Assembly (NCBI RefSeq): GCF_004803895.1
Contig: NZ_CP021978.1
Location: forward strand, 186,001 to 250,000
Origin: Streptomyces hawaiiensis
GTDB taxonomy: Bacteria; Actinomycetota; Actinomycetes; Streptomycetales; Streptomycetaceae
DNA: 64,000 nucleotides
Reading direction: 5' to 3'
The position numbers and the translations under genes are program-made. The notes beneath the pieces are model-generated. The model was given only the letters and a program-made list of their open reading frames with translations, had not been told where the DNA came from and ran no database searches. Within the stretch, counting starts at the first letter, position 1, and each line of letters begins with the position of its first letter. Positions 51,531 to 60,031 of this stretch are shown here, in pieces.

Positions 51531-52151
51531 ATGGCGCACGAAGACGACGCCCAGCAGGCCGTGCCGAACACGCCGGGGACGCGCACCGACGGCGACGGCG
51601 TCACGCGCCGCCGCCCGCTGCGGGAGCGGCACGTCGAGGAGACGGTCGAGGTCGCGGTGCCGGTACGGACGGCGTACAACCAGTGGACGCAGTTCAAGAC
51701 CTTCCCGCGCTTCTCGACCGTGGTGCACGGCGTCGAGCAGATCAGGTCCACCGTGACCACCTGGACCATCGGCTACGGGCCCCTGCGCCACCGCTTCGCG
51801 GTCGAGATCGTGGAGCAGGACCCCGACGCCTACATGGCCTGGCGCGCTCTGGAGCAGAACCCCTCCCACCAGGGCGAGGTCGAGTTCAGGCCGACGGAGT
51901 CCGGTGGCACCGCGATCACTGTCCGGATGCTCCTGGAACCGCAGGGAGCCGCGAGGATCCTCACCAGCTCATCCAGGGCCGTCCGGCTGACCGCTCGGCT
52001 GGTGCATGGCGAACTCATGAACTTCAAGCAGTTCATCGAGGGACTGGGGCAGGAGGGCGGGGCCTGGCGCGGCACCATCCGCAACGGCCGCGTGCAGCAC
52101 GATCACCCGGAACCTCCCAGGAGCCGCGTGGCCCAGTGGCCCGTCGGCTGA
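51531..52151 (+). CDS. SRPBCC-fold (START/cyclase-type) protein
   Basis: 206 residues. EETVEVAVPVRTAYNQWTQF, TFPRFSTVVHGVEQI and HRFAVEIVEQDPDAYMAW are strands and helix of the SRPBCC helix-grip fold (polyketide cyclase/dehydrase group). Such proteins bind hydrophobic ligands. It precedes the molybdopterin oxidoreductase gene by 36 nt in the same direction, so the two may share a transcript. Both are typical of stress-induced gene sets in Streptomyces. Confidence 0.85.
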   Translation: MAHEDDAQQAVPNTPGTRTDGDGVTRRRPLRERHVEETVEVAVPVRTAYNQWTQFKTFPRFSTVVHGVEQIRSTVTTWTIGYGPLRHRFAVEIVEQDPDAYMAWRALEQNPSHQGEVEFRPTESGGTAITVRMLLEPQGAARILTSSSRAVRLTARLVHGELMNFKQFIEGLGQEGGAWRGTIRNGRVQHDHPEPPRSRVAQWPVG

Positions 52152-52187
52152 CCGGCGTGCCGGACACGGCAAGAGAAAGGCGAACCG

Positions 52188-54500
52188 ATGCAGAACCCGC
52201 CCGGTGAGGAGCCGCAGACCACCCTCTCCGTGACACCGCCGAAGAAGTGGGCGGCCGGAGTCCCCGCCGTCGTGCACGCGCTGGAGTACTCCCTGGAGCA
52301 GACCTCCCCGCGCAAGACCGGGGTGGACCTGCTGACCATGAACCAGGTGGGCGGGGTCGACTGCCCCGGCTGCGCGTGGGCGGACCCGGCTCCGGGCCGG
52401 CGCCATCGCAACGAGTACTGCGAGAACGGCGCCAAGCACATCAACGACGAGGCCACCACGCGCCGGATCACCGCCGACTTCTTCCGCGAGCACAGCGTTT
52501 CCGACCTCGCCGCCCGCTCCGACATGTGGCTGAACCAGCAGGGCCGGCTCACCGAGCCGATGATCAAGCGGCCCGACTCCGAGCACTACGAGCCGATCAG
52601 CTGGAACGAGGCCCTGGGCGTCCTGGCGCAGGAACTGAAGGCGCTGGCCTCCCCCGACGAGGCCGTCTTCTACACCTCCGGCCGCGCCAGCAACGAGGCC
52701 GCCTTCGTCCTGCAGCTCTTCGCCCGCGCCTTCGGCACCAACAACCTGCCCGACTGCAGCAACATGTGCCACGAGTCCAGCGGCTTCGCCCTGAGCGAGA
52801 CCCTGGGCACCGGCAAGGGCACCGTCGGCCTCGACGACCTCCACCACGCCGACCTGATCTTCCTGGTCGGGCAGAACCCGGGCAGCAACCACCCGCGCCA
52901 GCTCACCGCCCTGGAGGAGACCAAGCGCAACGGCGGCCGGATCGTGGCGGTCAACCCGCTGCCGGAGGCCGGGCTGCGGCGCTTCAAAAACCCGCAGAAA
53001 CCACGCGGGCTCGTCGGACGCGGCACCCAGATCGCCGACCGCTTCCTGCACATCAAGCCCGGCGGCGACCTCGCCCTGTTCCAGGCTCTCAACCGCCTGC
53101 TGCTGGAGGCCGAGGACGCCCGGCCCGGCACCGTCCTGGATTATGACTTCATCGACGCCCACACCACCGGCTTCGAGGAGTTCGCCCAGCACGCCCGCAC
53201 CGTGGACTGGGACGACGTGCGCACGGCGACCGGACTGACCCGCGAGGAGATCGAGAAGGTCCGCGACGAGGTCCTGAACAGCGAACGCGTCGTCGTGTGC
53301 TGGGCGATGGGCATCACCCAGCACAAGCACGGCGTGCCCACCGTCCGGGAGATCGTCAACTTCCTGATGCTGCGCGGCAACCTGGGGCGCGCCGGTACCG
53401 GCGCCTGCCCGGTGCGCGGTCACAGCAACGTCCAGGGCGACCGCACCATGGGCATCTGGGAGCAGATGCCGGACACCTTCCTCGATGCCCTGCAGAAGGA
53501 GTTCGGCTTCGACCCGCCGCGCCCGCACGGCCTGGACTCGGTGAACTCGATCAAGGCGATGCGCGAGGGCCGCGTCAAGGTCTTCCTCGCCCTGGCCGGC
53601 AACTTCGTCCGCGCCGCTCCCGACAGCGAGGTCACCGAGGAGGCGATGCGCTCGTGCCGGCTGACCGCCCACATCTCCACCAAGCTCAACCGCTCGCACA
53701 CCGTCTGCGGCGACACCGCGCTGATCCTGCCGACCCTGGGGCGAACCGAGCGTGACGTCCAGTCCGACGGCGAGCAGTTCGTCACCGTCGAGAACTCCAT
53801 GAGCGAGGTGCACACCTCCCAGGGCCGCCTCGAACCGGCCTCCCCGCTGCTGCTCAGCGAAGTCGCCATCCTGTGCCGGCTCGCCCGCCGCACCCTGGAC
53901 GGCAAGGCGGACATCCCCTGGGACACGTTCGAGGGCGACTACGACACCATCCGCGACCGCATCTCCCGCATCGTGCCGGGCTTCCACGACTTCAACGCAC
54001 GGGTGACGCGCCCCGGGGGCTTCCAACTGCCCAACCCGGTCAACGAGGGCGTCTTCAACAACAAGGTCGGCAAGGCCCTGTTCACCTGCAACGAGCACGT
54101 GATCCCCCGGGCACCCGAGGGTCACCTGCTGCTGCAGACGCTGCGCTCGCACGACCAGTGGAACACCGTCCCCTACACCAACAACGACCGCTACCGCGGC
54201 ATCCACGGCAGCCGCCACGTCGTGCTCGTCAACCCGGCCGACCTGACCGAACTCGGCCTCACCCAGGGCGATCACGTCGACCTGGTGAGCGTCTGGGCGG
54301 ACGGTTCCGAGCGCCGCGCCGAGAACTTCGAGATCGTGCCCTACCCGGCCGCCAAGGGCTCGGCCGCCGCCTACTACCCGGAGACGAACGTCCTGGTGCC
54401 GCTGGACAGCGTCGCCGACATCAGCAACCAGCCCACGTCGAAGGGCATCGTCGTCCGCCTCGAACCCACCCTCGAGCGGACACAGCCCACACCCGCCTGA
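52188..54500 (+). CDS. FdhF/YdeP-type molybdopterin oxidoreductase
   Basis: 770 residues of the TIGR01701-type family (YdeP). Molybdopterin motifs: FYTSGRASNEAAFVLQLFAR, SNMCHESSGFALSETLGTGK with Cys as likely Mo ligand, IFLVGQNPGSNHPRQL and CWAMGITQHKHGVPTVREIV. The N-terminal cluster site of formate dehydrogenases is reduced to CPGCAW, so a complete 4Fe-4S site is not obvious. No Tat signal, so it is cytoplasmic. In E. coli YdeP is linked to acid resistance. Substrate not known. ATG follows AGAGAAAGGCGAACCG. Confidence 0.92.
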   Translation: MQNPPGEEPQTTLSVTPPKKWAAGVPAVVHALEYSLEQTSPRKTGVDLLTMNQVGGVDCPGCAWADPAPGRRHRNEYCENGAKHINDEATTRRITADFFREHSVSDLAARSDMWLNQQGRLTEPMIKRPDSEHYEPISWNEALGVLAQELKALASPDEAVFYTSGRASNEAAFVLQLFARAFGTNNLPDCSNMCHESSGFALSETLGTGKGTVGLDDLHHADLIFLVGQNPGSNHPRQLTALEETKRNGGRIVAVNPLPEAGLRRFKNPQKPRGLVGRGTQIADRFLHIKPGGDLALFQALNRLLLEAEDARPGTVLDYDFIDAHTTGFEEFAQHARTVDWDDVRTATGLTREEIEKVRDEVLNSERVVVCWAMGITQHKHGVPTVREIVNFLMLRGNLGRAGTGACPVRGHSNVQGDRTMGIWEQMPDTFLDALQKEFGFDPPRPHGLDSVNSIKAMREGRVKVFLALAGNFVRAAPDSEVTEEAMRSCRLTAHISTKLNRSHTVCGDTALILPTLGRTERDVQSDGEQFVTVENSMSEVHTSQGRLEPASPLLLSEVAILCRLARRTLDGKADIPWDTFEGDYDTIRDRISRIVPGFHDFNARVTRPGGFQLPNPVNEGVFNNKVGKALFTCNEHVIPRAPEGHLLLQTLRSHDQWNTVPYTNNDRYRGIHGSRHVVLVNPADLTELGLTQGDHVDLVSVWADGSERRAENFEIVPYPAAKGSAAAYYPETNVLVPLDSVADISNQPTSKGIVVRLEPTLERTQPTPA

Positions 54501-54614
54501 CCGACCGGACGATCCCGACGGCGCCCGCGACGACAGCGGGCCCCGCCGGGCGTTGCCGACAGGGGCGATGCGCCTTCGTCACTACCCCCAGGCCTTCCCA
54601 CCCTTCGACTTGGC

Positions 54615-54755
54615 TCAGGGCACTACTAGTTGACGCAGCGGCACCGTCACGTCGACGTTCTTCAGGTTGTGGACCTTCGCCCCGTGTACCCGGATGGCCA
54701 GCGGCGGATGCGCCGCGTCCGTACCTCGTGCGCGCGTTGCCTCGTCGTGCGCCAT
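54615..54755 (-). pseudogene. UvrA-like ABC ATPase, first 46 residues only
   Basis: ATG 54755 has AGAAGGAAAAGCG. The sequence ends PLAIRVHGAKVHNLKNVDVT and VPLRQLVVP before a stop. It matches the first strands of UvrA-type excinuclease paralogues (IRVHGARVNNLKDVSVDIPKR). Truncated just before the Walker A loop. Its promoter faces the HxlR gene, so the HxlR operator may once have controlled it. Confidence 0.65.
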
Positions 54756-54870
54756 CGCTTTTCCTTCTGAGGGTGACGTCCGAGGGTTTCGGACCCGGCG
54801 CCCTTCGACCGGCACGACGTCTTGGACTCTCCTTGGTCGGGTCCAGTCGAGTACCGACTGCCGGGGCCTA

Positions 54871-54907
54871 TACTCACCACAAGTAACCAATGGCCTCGAC
54901 GTAACCA
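54871..54907. promoter_or_regulatory. HxlR operator cassette, copy A
   Basis: TACTCACCA then GTAACCA at 54883-54889 and GTAACCA at 54901-54907, 18 nt apart. The last element is 17 nt before the HxlR start. The same cassette recurs at 55983-56019, with identical spacing. Direct repeats of this kind fit binding of an HxlR dimer or two dimers. Confidence 0.7.
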
Positions 54908-54923
54908 TGAGGAGGCGTCACGC

Positions 54924-55292
54924 ATGCCACAATATCCGGCCTTCGATGTCATGACGGCGACCTGCCCGTCTCGTACTTCGCTCGCTCGCATCGCCAACAA
55001 ATGGACGGCGATGGTGGTCATCGCTCTCAGCGCCGGCCGCATGCGCTTCCGTGACCTGCGCGCCACCGTCGACGGCATCAGCGCCAAAGTACTCACCGAG
55101 ACGCTCCGGGACCTGGAGCGCGACGGCATCGTCACCCGGCACGTGTACGCCGAGGTACCACCCAGGGTCGAGTACGAGCTGACCACACTGGGACGCACCT
55201 TGCACGCCCCTCTTCAGGCACTGGGCCACTGGGCCGAAGAGCACATCGCCGAAGTAGTCGCGGCGCGAGAAAACTACGACGCGCGTCAGTAA
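54924..55292 (+). CDS. HxlR-family transcriptional regulator
   Basis: 122 residues from ATG 54924 (GAGGAGGCGTCACGC). TATCPSRTSLARIANKWTAM starts the HxlR fold with Cys14. FRDLRATVDGISAKVLTETL is the winged HTH and YELTTLGRTLHAPLQAL follows. Members sense redox or reactive electrophiles by the N-terminal Cys or regulate divergent detoxification genes. Repeated GTAACCA boxes lie just upstream, and a duplicate cassette is 1.1 kb away, so autoregulation plus another target is likely. Confidence 0.9.
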   Translation: MPQYPAFDVMTATCPSRTSLARIANKWTAMVVIALSAGRMRFRDLRATVDGISAKVLTETLRDLERDGIVTRHVYAEVPPRVEYELTTLGRTLHAPLQALGHWAEEHIAEVVAARENYDARQ

Positions 55293-55415
55293 TCACTCCA
55301 GGCGAGGTCGCGGACGCGGCCCATGGAGGCACAGCCTGCCTGGTGACCGGGGCCACGCCGTCCTGCACGGCACCGCCGTGCCGGACGGCTTCCGCCAGGG
55401 CGAGGTGCTGGCGGC

Positions 55416-55811
55416 CTACCGCCCCCAGAAGGCGTCTTCGGCCTCCTGGTCGCCGGAGAACAGCCACATCTCGACGATCTTCCCGTCTTCGAGGCGCAGG
55501 ACATCCACGCCGTCCATGCTCATGGAAGCGTCCTCGCGCCGGCCGACGAAGTGGATCGAAGCGGCCACCGTGTCGCCGTTGCCCATGAGAGCGTGAATCG
55601 TGTCGATGGCGAAGGAGCCCCGACTGGCCTCCATCATCCCGCCTAGCATCGCGAAGACGGCGTCGCGCCCCTTGTGCTCACCGGAGAACCGGTTGGCGCC
55701 CGGCTGATGCCAGACGACTTCCTCGTCCAGAAGCTCGCCCACCTTGGCCAGGTCACCCTTCTGTACGGCCTGGAAGTACTCACGCGCGATGTTGATGTTC
55801 TTGCTGGTCAT
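55416..55811 (-). CDS. NTF2/SnoaL-like protein
   Basis: 131 residues. NINIAREYFQAVQKGDLAKV, DEEVVWHQPGANRFSGEHKG and DVLRLEDGKIVEMWLF are the helical start and beta strands of the SnoaL/ketosteroid-isomerase fold. It forms a cone-like pocket for small hydrophobic compounds. The start lies 171 nt from the second HxlR cassette, and its gene points the other way from HxlR, so it is a plausible regulatory target. Confidence 0.88.
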   Translation of the reverse strand: MTSKNINIAREYFQAVQKGDLAKVGELLDEEVVWHQPGANRFSGEHKGRDAVFAMLGGMMEASRGSFAIDTIHALMGNGDTVAASIHFVGRREDASMSMDGVDVLRLEDGKIVEMWLFSGDQEAEDAFWGR

Positions 55812-55982
55812 AGCCGTTTGCTCCTTACGCCCCCGACATAGAGGCAGTACGACATGCTGTTATGGGTTGGATGCGAGGCGCGACGCGCTCGCCTTCGATC
55901 CGCAGCAGGTCGACGCCGTGCCCGTGACGATCCCCGTGCTCGGCCCCTCTTCCTCAGGTGCGTTCGTCCTGCTGCACGCCCA

Positions 55983-56019
55983 TACTCACCATCGGTAACC
56001 AGTCACCTCAACGTAACCA
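55983..56019. promoter_or_regulatory. HxlR operator cassette, copy B
   Basis: TACTCACC, GTAACCA at 55995-56001 and GTAACCA at 56013-56019, again 18 nt apart. The flanks also resemble copy A (CGACG or CAACG before the second box). No gene starts to the right, so the original target has been lost, or the nearby leftward NTF2 gene at 55811 is controlled from here. The 56020-56286 stretch has no gene. Confidence 0.62.
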
Positions 56020-56286
56020 ATGGGATGAGGTGACGCACGTCACACACCCTTCAAGGTGTTACCTGGGGCAGAGAGCCTGGACGACTCCGGGGCGTCAGCT
56101 GAGCAACAGCCGTTGGTCTGACGGAAGTTGCCACGGCGAGCCTGGTGCCGCGCCGAACAACTCCTGCGATAACGCGGAGGAGCCGTCTCCGCACGGCGAC
56201 GGCGGGCCCGATGAGCAGGAGGCCGCACTCAGCCGCCGGAGTCGAGCTCGGCCAAGAAGGGGGCGCCCTCCGCCAGGCGGGGCTCG

Positions 56287-56898
56287 CTATGTGGTCTTCC
56301 CGGACTGGGTGCGGCGGGCGTAGGCGCGGGCGGCGCGGGCGCGGTCGCCGCAGCGGGTGGAGCACCACTGGCGGCGGCCCTGGCGGAGCAGGTAGCGGTT
56401 GCAGGGCGGGGAGCCGCAGGCGGTGAGGCGTTCGGCCTCGGGGGACGTGAGGAGGTCTGCCGCGTCGGCGGCGAGGGCGGCCAGGGCGTGGTCGACGATC
56501 TGGGTGGTGGGGTGGGGGGTGGCGCGGTAGGGGCCGTTTTTGTCGTCCCACTGCAGCAGCGGGGCTGTGGGGACGCGGGTCATGGCGTCATTGATGGCCG
56601 TGACGGCCGCAGGAAGGGCGGGGAGTCCTGCGGCGCGGGCGGCGAACAGCGACCTGATCTGTTCGCGCAGCGAGCGCAGCTGTGACGCACACATGTCCAG
56701 CATGCCGGCGTCGACCGGTGCGAGACCGCGCTCGGTCAGCCACCGGTTGGTCTGCGCGGGAGTCCCCAAGCGATCGGCCGTGTGGCCGCCGGGCATTGCC
56801 ATCGCGCTGTTGACGAGAGCGAGGGACAGGTGCTCTTCCTCTCCCTGTGCGGGCGGCGGGGCGGGCTCTTCGATCACGGACTCCTCCATTTCTCTCAT
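56287..56898 (-). CDS. CGNR zinc-finger (ABATE-domain) regulator
   Basis: 203 residues. The N-terminal ABATE domain begins HLSLALVNSAMAMPGG. The C-terminal CGNR-type zinc finger reads RLTACGSPPCNRYLLRQGRR then QWCSTRCGDRARAARAY, with Cys pairs CX4C and CX3C. Proteins of this type are putative stress-linked regulators in actinobacteria. It is divergent from an MBL-fold gene with 82 nt between starts, which contain a 7-bp dyad likely to be its operator. Confidence 0.88.
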   Translation of the reverse strand: MREMEESVIEEPAPPPAQGEEEHLSLALVNSAMAMPGGHTADRLGTPAQTNRWLTERGLAPVDAGMLDMCASQLRSLREQIRSLFAARAAGLPALPAAVTAINDAMTRVPTAPLLQWDDKNGPYRATPHPTTQIVDHALAALAADAADLLTSPEAERLTACGSPPCNRYLLRQGRRQWCSTRCGDRARAARAYARRTQSGKTT

Positions 56899-56916
56899 GG
56901 TACGGCTTGCATGCTT

Positions 56917-56946
56917 CCGTGAGAAACGGTTACGGTCGTCTCACGG
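56917..56946. promoter_or_regulatory. Dyad operator between CGNR and MBL genes
   Basis: CCGTGAG (56917-56923) and CTCACGG (56940-56946) are perfect inverted arms with a 16-nt spacer. Between divergent starts 56898 and 56981, fitting control of both genes by the CGNR protein. Confidence 0.65.
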
Positions 56947-56980
56947 TTCAAGCGATACTTATCCGTGAGGTGCTTTCTAC

Positions 56981-57769
56981 GTGTCTTCTCTGTCCGCAAT
57001 GACCGACCAGTTCGCGGTCCGTGTCTTCGGCGGCCCGACCGCCCTCTTCGAATACGGCGGTCTGCGTTTCCTGACCGACCCGACCTTCGACGGTCCCGGC
57101 GACTTTCAGGCGCCCGCCGTGGTCCTGACCAAGACCGCCCCTTCCGCCGGCGCGCCCGCCGACCTCGGCCCCATCGACGTGGTGCTCCTCTCGCACGACG
57201 AACACGCCGACAACCTGGACACCTCCGGCCGGACCCTGCTTGCGGACGTACCCCTCACCCTGACCACCCCCGGGGGCGGCCAGCGCCTCGGCGAGAAGGC
57301 CACGGGCCTGGCGGACTGGCAGTCCATCGACCTCGACCGCCCCGACGGCGGCACGGTCACCGTCACGGGCGTCCCCGCCATCCACGGCCCCGGCCCGCGC
57401 GAGGAGGTCGAGCCGATCTGCGGCGAGGTCGTCGGTTTCGTCCTGACCGGGGAAGGTCTGCCCACGGTCTACGTCAGCGGCGACAACGCCTCCCTCGACG
57501 CGGTCAAGGAGATCGCTGAGCGCTTCGCCCCGGTGGACACCGCCATCCTCTTCGCCGGAGCCCCCCGCTTCGCCGAGGTCTTCGACGGAAGGGTGATCGT
57601 CCTCGACAGTGCCATGGCGGCCGAAGCTGCCCGCCTCCTCGGCGCCCGCCGTGTGGTGCCCGTCCACTACGACAGCTGGGCCCACTTCACCGAGGGCCGT
57701 GACGAGCTGGAAGCCGCGTTCACCGCCGCCCGTCTGGCCGACCGCCTGGACTGGGGCCGGCGCCCCTGA
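56981..57769 (+). CDS. Metallo-beta-lactamase-fold hydrolase
   Basis: About 262 residues. GTG 56981 or ATG 56999 may be the start. The metal motif is SHDEHADNLD, where the usual HxHxDH reads HDEHADN, so the last His is Asn, a variant common in UlaG-like proteins. Other ligands are likely in VPAIHGPGP, VSGDNAS and VVPVHYDSWAHF. Predicted cytoplasmic hydrolase of unknown substrate. Divergent from and probably repressed by the CGNR regulator. Confidence 0.86.
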   Translation: MSSLSAMTDQFAVRVFGGPTALFEYGGLRFLTDPTFDGPGDFQAPAVVLTKTAPSAGAPADLGPIDVVLLSHDEHADNLDTSGRTLLADVPLTLTTPGGGQRLGEKATGLADWQSIDLDRPDGGTVTVTGVPAIHGPGPREEVEPICGEVVGFVLTGEGLPTVYVSGDNASLDAVKEIAERFAPVDTAILFAGAPRFAEVFDGRVIVLDSAMAAEAARLLGARRVVPVHYDSWAHFTEGRDELEAAFTAARLADRLDWGRRP

Positions 57770-58180
57770 GCCAGCCCGCACAAGGGCTTCGCGTAACCGG
57801 CGTTCAGGCACGGGTAGAGGGACCACCAGTAGCACGCTGCGGAAACACCGAAGCAGTGATGCGGCATCGTTCACGACACTCCCGCCCCAGACCCTGACTC
57901 GGCTTGCCGTTGTCCCTCTCGGGCGCGGCTGGCTGTCGTGCTCTTGTCGGCCGAGGGCTGTGGATGTCGCGGATGGGGTTGCGGTCACCGAGGACGGAGA
58001 GCGGCGTGGCGCCGGAGCGGACCAGACAGCCGACGAGGTGACCGACCAGAAGAGGAGCACGGAAGTGTCGCCTGGTGACCACCAGAGGACCGCTGTCCGT
58101 GGGCCGAACACATCCACATCCTGAGGCGCGCCGGGATGGTCTGGTCCGTCATGGATCCGCAGAGTGCCGCCGCGCGGGCG
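57770..58180. other. Intergenic region, nothing recognised
   Basis: No coding remnant could be supported. Short leftward frames (for example from 58150) have no similarity I can name. The stretch lies between convergent genes; no strong terminator seen. Confidence 0.35.
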
Positions 58181-59110
58181 TCACACACCGGTCGTCGTCT
58201 CGCGGGCCGCGAAAGCGGCCGGAGTGAGACCGGTGCGGTCGCGGAAGAAGCGGCCGAAGTTCGCGGGATCGGTGAAGCCGAGGTGAGCGGCTACGGCCCG
58301 GGCGTCCCACCGGGCACCTCCCAGCAGGCGCCGGGCTTCGAGCAGGCGCCGCTCGTCGATGAGCTCACGCACCCCCTTGCCCGTGGCGTCCCGGGCGGCG
58401 CGGCTGAGGGTGCGGACCGAACAGCCGAGCAACTCGGCGTAGTCCGCGGCTTGGTGCAGCTCACGGAAGTTCAGCTCCAGGGCGTCCACGAACCGTCCGT
58501 AGGTGACACCACGGCCCGTACGGGCCGTCGTGTCGGCAGGGGTGATGCCGGGGGAGTTGGCGAGGCGCAGCAACAGCGATTCGAGCAGGCTGCGGCGCAG
58601 GGCGTGGTGGATGTCGAGGGGGCGGCGTCCGAGTGCGCGGTGTTCGTCCAGGAGCTGGCGTGCCGTCTGCTGGAGCCAGGCGGCGTCGTCGGGGTGCGGG
58701 CTCAGTACGGCCGGGGCGTCGTGCGCGGTGAGCGGGGCCAGGAGGCGGGCGGTGCCGGGCGTCAGCACGTCCGGCTCGAACAGGATGAACGGGCCGCGGG
58801 CGGTGCCGGGCGGATGCCAGCACTGCGTATGTCCGGGACGCACCCACAGCCACTGGCCGGCAGCGGTGCTCCGCGTGACGTGGTCGACGTCGTGCCGCAG
58901 CTCGCCCTCGGTAACCGCGATGAGGTAGTGGAAGGTGGCCCGGCCCGGGCGGGGAGGGTTCCACGGCCAGTTGTCGTGCTCGGCGAAGAAGTCCTCGACG
59001 GTACTCACCTCAAGCCCGTAGGGAGTGCCGACCGGGGGCTGGAAACCGTAGAGCGGAACCGTGGCCCGTCCGGCCCGGTCGCTCGGCATGCGGTGTCGCT
59101 TGTCGACCAT
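58181..59110 (-). CDS. AraC-family transcriptional regulator
   Basis: 309 residues from ATG 59110. The N-terminal cupin-like ligand domain has FHYLIAVTEGELRHDVDHV and WLWVRPGHTQCWHPPGT. The C-terminal double HTH reads ELLGCSVRTLSRAARDATGK, then RLLEARRLLGGARWDARAVA and LGFTDPANFGRFFRDRTGLT. It probably senses a small molecule. Divergent from the MmcQ/YjbR pair with 137 nt between starts, which are the most likely targets. Confidence 0.9.
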   Translation of the reverse strand: MVDKRHRMPSDRAGRATVPLYGFQPPVGTPYGLEVSTVEDFFAEHDNWPWNPPRPGRATFHYLIAVTEGELRHDVDHVTRSTAAGQWLWVRPGHTQCWHPPGTARGPFILFEPDVLTPGTARLLAPLTAHDAPAVLSPHPDDAAWLQQTARQLLDEHRALGRRPLDIHHALRRSLLESLLLRLANSPGITPADTTARTGRGVTYGRFVDALELNFRELHQAADYAELLGCSVRTLSRAARDATGKGVRELIDERRLLEARRLLGGARWDARAVAAHLGFTDPANFGRFFRDRTGLTPAAFAARETTTGV

Positions 59111-59247
59111 CACGTGTCCGCAGCCTACCGCCCCTCTGTGTCTGTTCCGGGGCAAGGATGGACTGTGCCGCCGCGACCGCGCGACGCGCCCTCCGCGTCC
59201 TTCGACGCCGCAGCCCATCACCGCCTCAAGGAAGACAAAACGACGTG

Positions 59248-59643
59248 ATGAACGGATCAACCGTGCAGAAGACCGCCGCCGACTGCGCGGAGGAACTTCC
59301 CGGAGCCCACCTGGAGTACCCCTTCGGCCCGGACTGGGAGGTCTACAAGGTCCGCGGCAAGGTGTTCATGCTGATGACCGAGGTCCCCGGGCGTCCCGTC
59401 GTGATCCTCAAGGCGGACCCCGGCGAGGCCCTCGCCCTGCGGGAACACAACAGCCACATCACCCCCGGCTACCACATGAACAAGAAGCACTGGATCACTC
59501 TGGAGGGCGGGGAAGGCGTCGACAAGGCGCTCGTCAGGGAGCTTGTCACCGACTCCTACCGGCTCGTCGTCGCTCACCTGCCCAAGGCCGAGCAGCCCGT
59601 CGACCCGCGCACCTACGGCGGCGGAACGCGGGCGGCCCGGTGA
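59248..59643 (+). CDS. MmcQ/YjbR-family DNA-binding-like protein, first copy
   Basis: 131 residues from ATG 59248. The YjbR fold segments are HLEYPFGPDWEVYKVRGKVF, VVILKADPGEALALREHNSH and GYHMNKKHWITLEGGEGVDK. The fold resembles a DNA-binding CyaY-like structure, and function is unknown. The stop overlaps the GTG of the second copy (GTGA). Divergent from an AraC regulator. Confidence 0.88.
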   Translation: MNGSTVQKTAADCAEELPGAHLEYPFGPDWEVYKVRGKVFMLMTEVPGRPVVILKADPGEALALREHNSHITPGYHMNKKHWITLEGGEGVDKALVRELVTDSYRLVVAHLPKAEQPVDPRTYGGGTRAAR

Positions 59644-59993
59644 GCGCGGCCGGGGACCGGCTCCAGGACACCGCCCGCCGGGCGGCCCTCGCGCTGCCCG
59701 GGACGGACCACGGTTACCCCTTCACGGAGCACCTGGACGTGTACAAGGTCGCGGGCAAAGTGTTCCTGATCGTCACCGACGACCCGGACGAGCAGATCAT
59801 CACGGTCAAGTGCGAACCCGAACGCGCCCGCGCGCAAGTACGCGGCTACACCTCGATCACACCGGGCCGCTATCTCGACAAACGGCACTGGATCTCCCTG
59901 GGGCCGGGACCCGGCATCACCGAACGACTGGTCACCGAGGCGGTCGAGGATTCCTACGACCTGGTCGTGCGGCTGCCGAGACCGACTCCTTGA
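59640..59993 (+). CDS. MmcQ/YjbR-family protein, second copy
   Basis: 117 residues from GTG 59640, overlapping the stop of the first copy by 4 nt. Segments ALPGTDHGYPFTEHLDVYKV, GKVFLIVTDDPDEQIITVKC and RYLDKRHWISLGPGP align with the first copy at about one third identity, so the pair is an old tandem duplication. Probable complex partner of the first copy. Confidence 0.88.
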   Translation: MSAAGDRLQDTARRAALALPGTDHGYPFTEHLDVYKVAGKVFLIVTDDPDEQIITVKCEPERARAQVRGYTSITPGRYLDKRHWISLGPGPGITERLVTEAVEDSYDLVVRLPRPTP

Positions 59994-60031
59994 GCGCGTC
60001 GGGCGCGCAGCAGGCACGACCGCTTGTGGGG

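Noticed and set aside
51969..54275. 768-codon minus-strand ORF over the molybdopterin oxidoreductase
   Set aside because: Shadow frame. The plus strand has full molybdopterin motifs and a good ribosome binding site.
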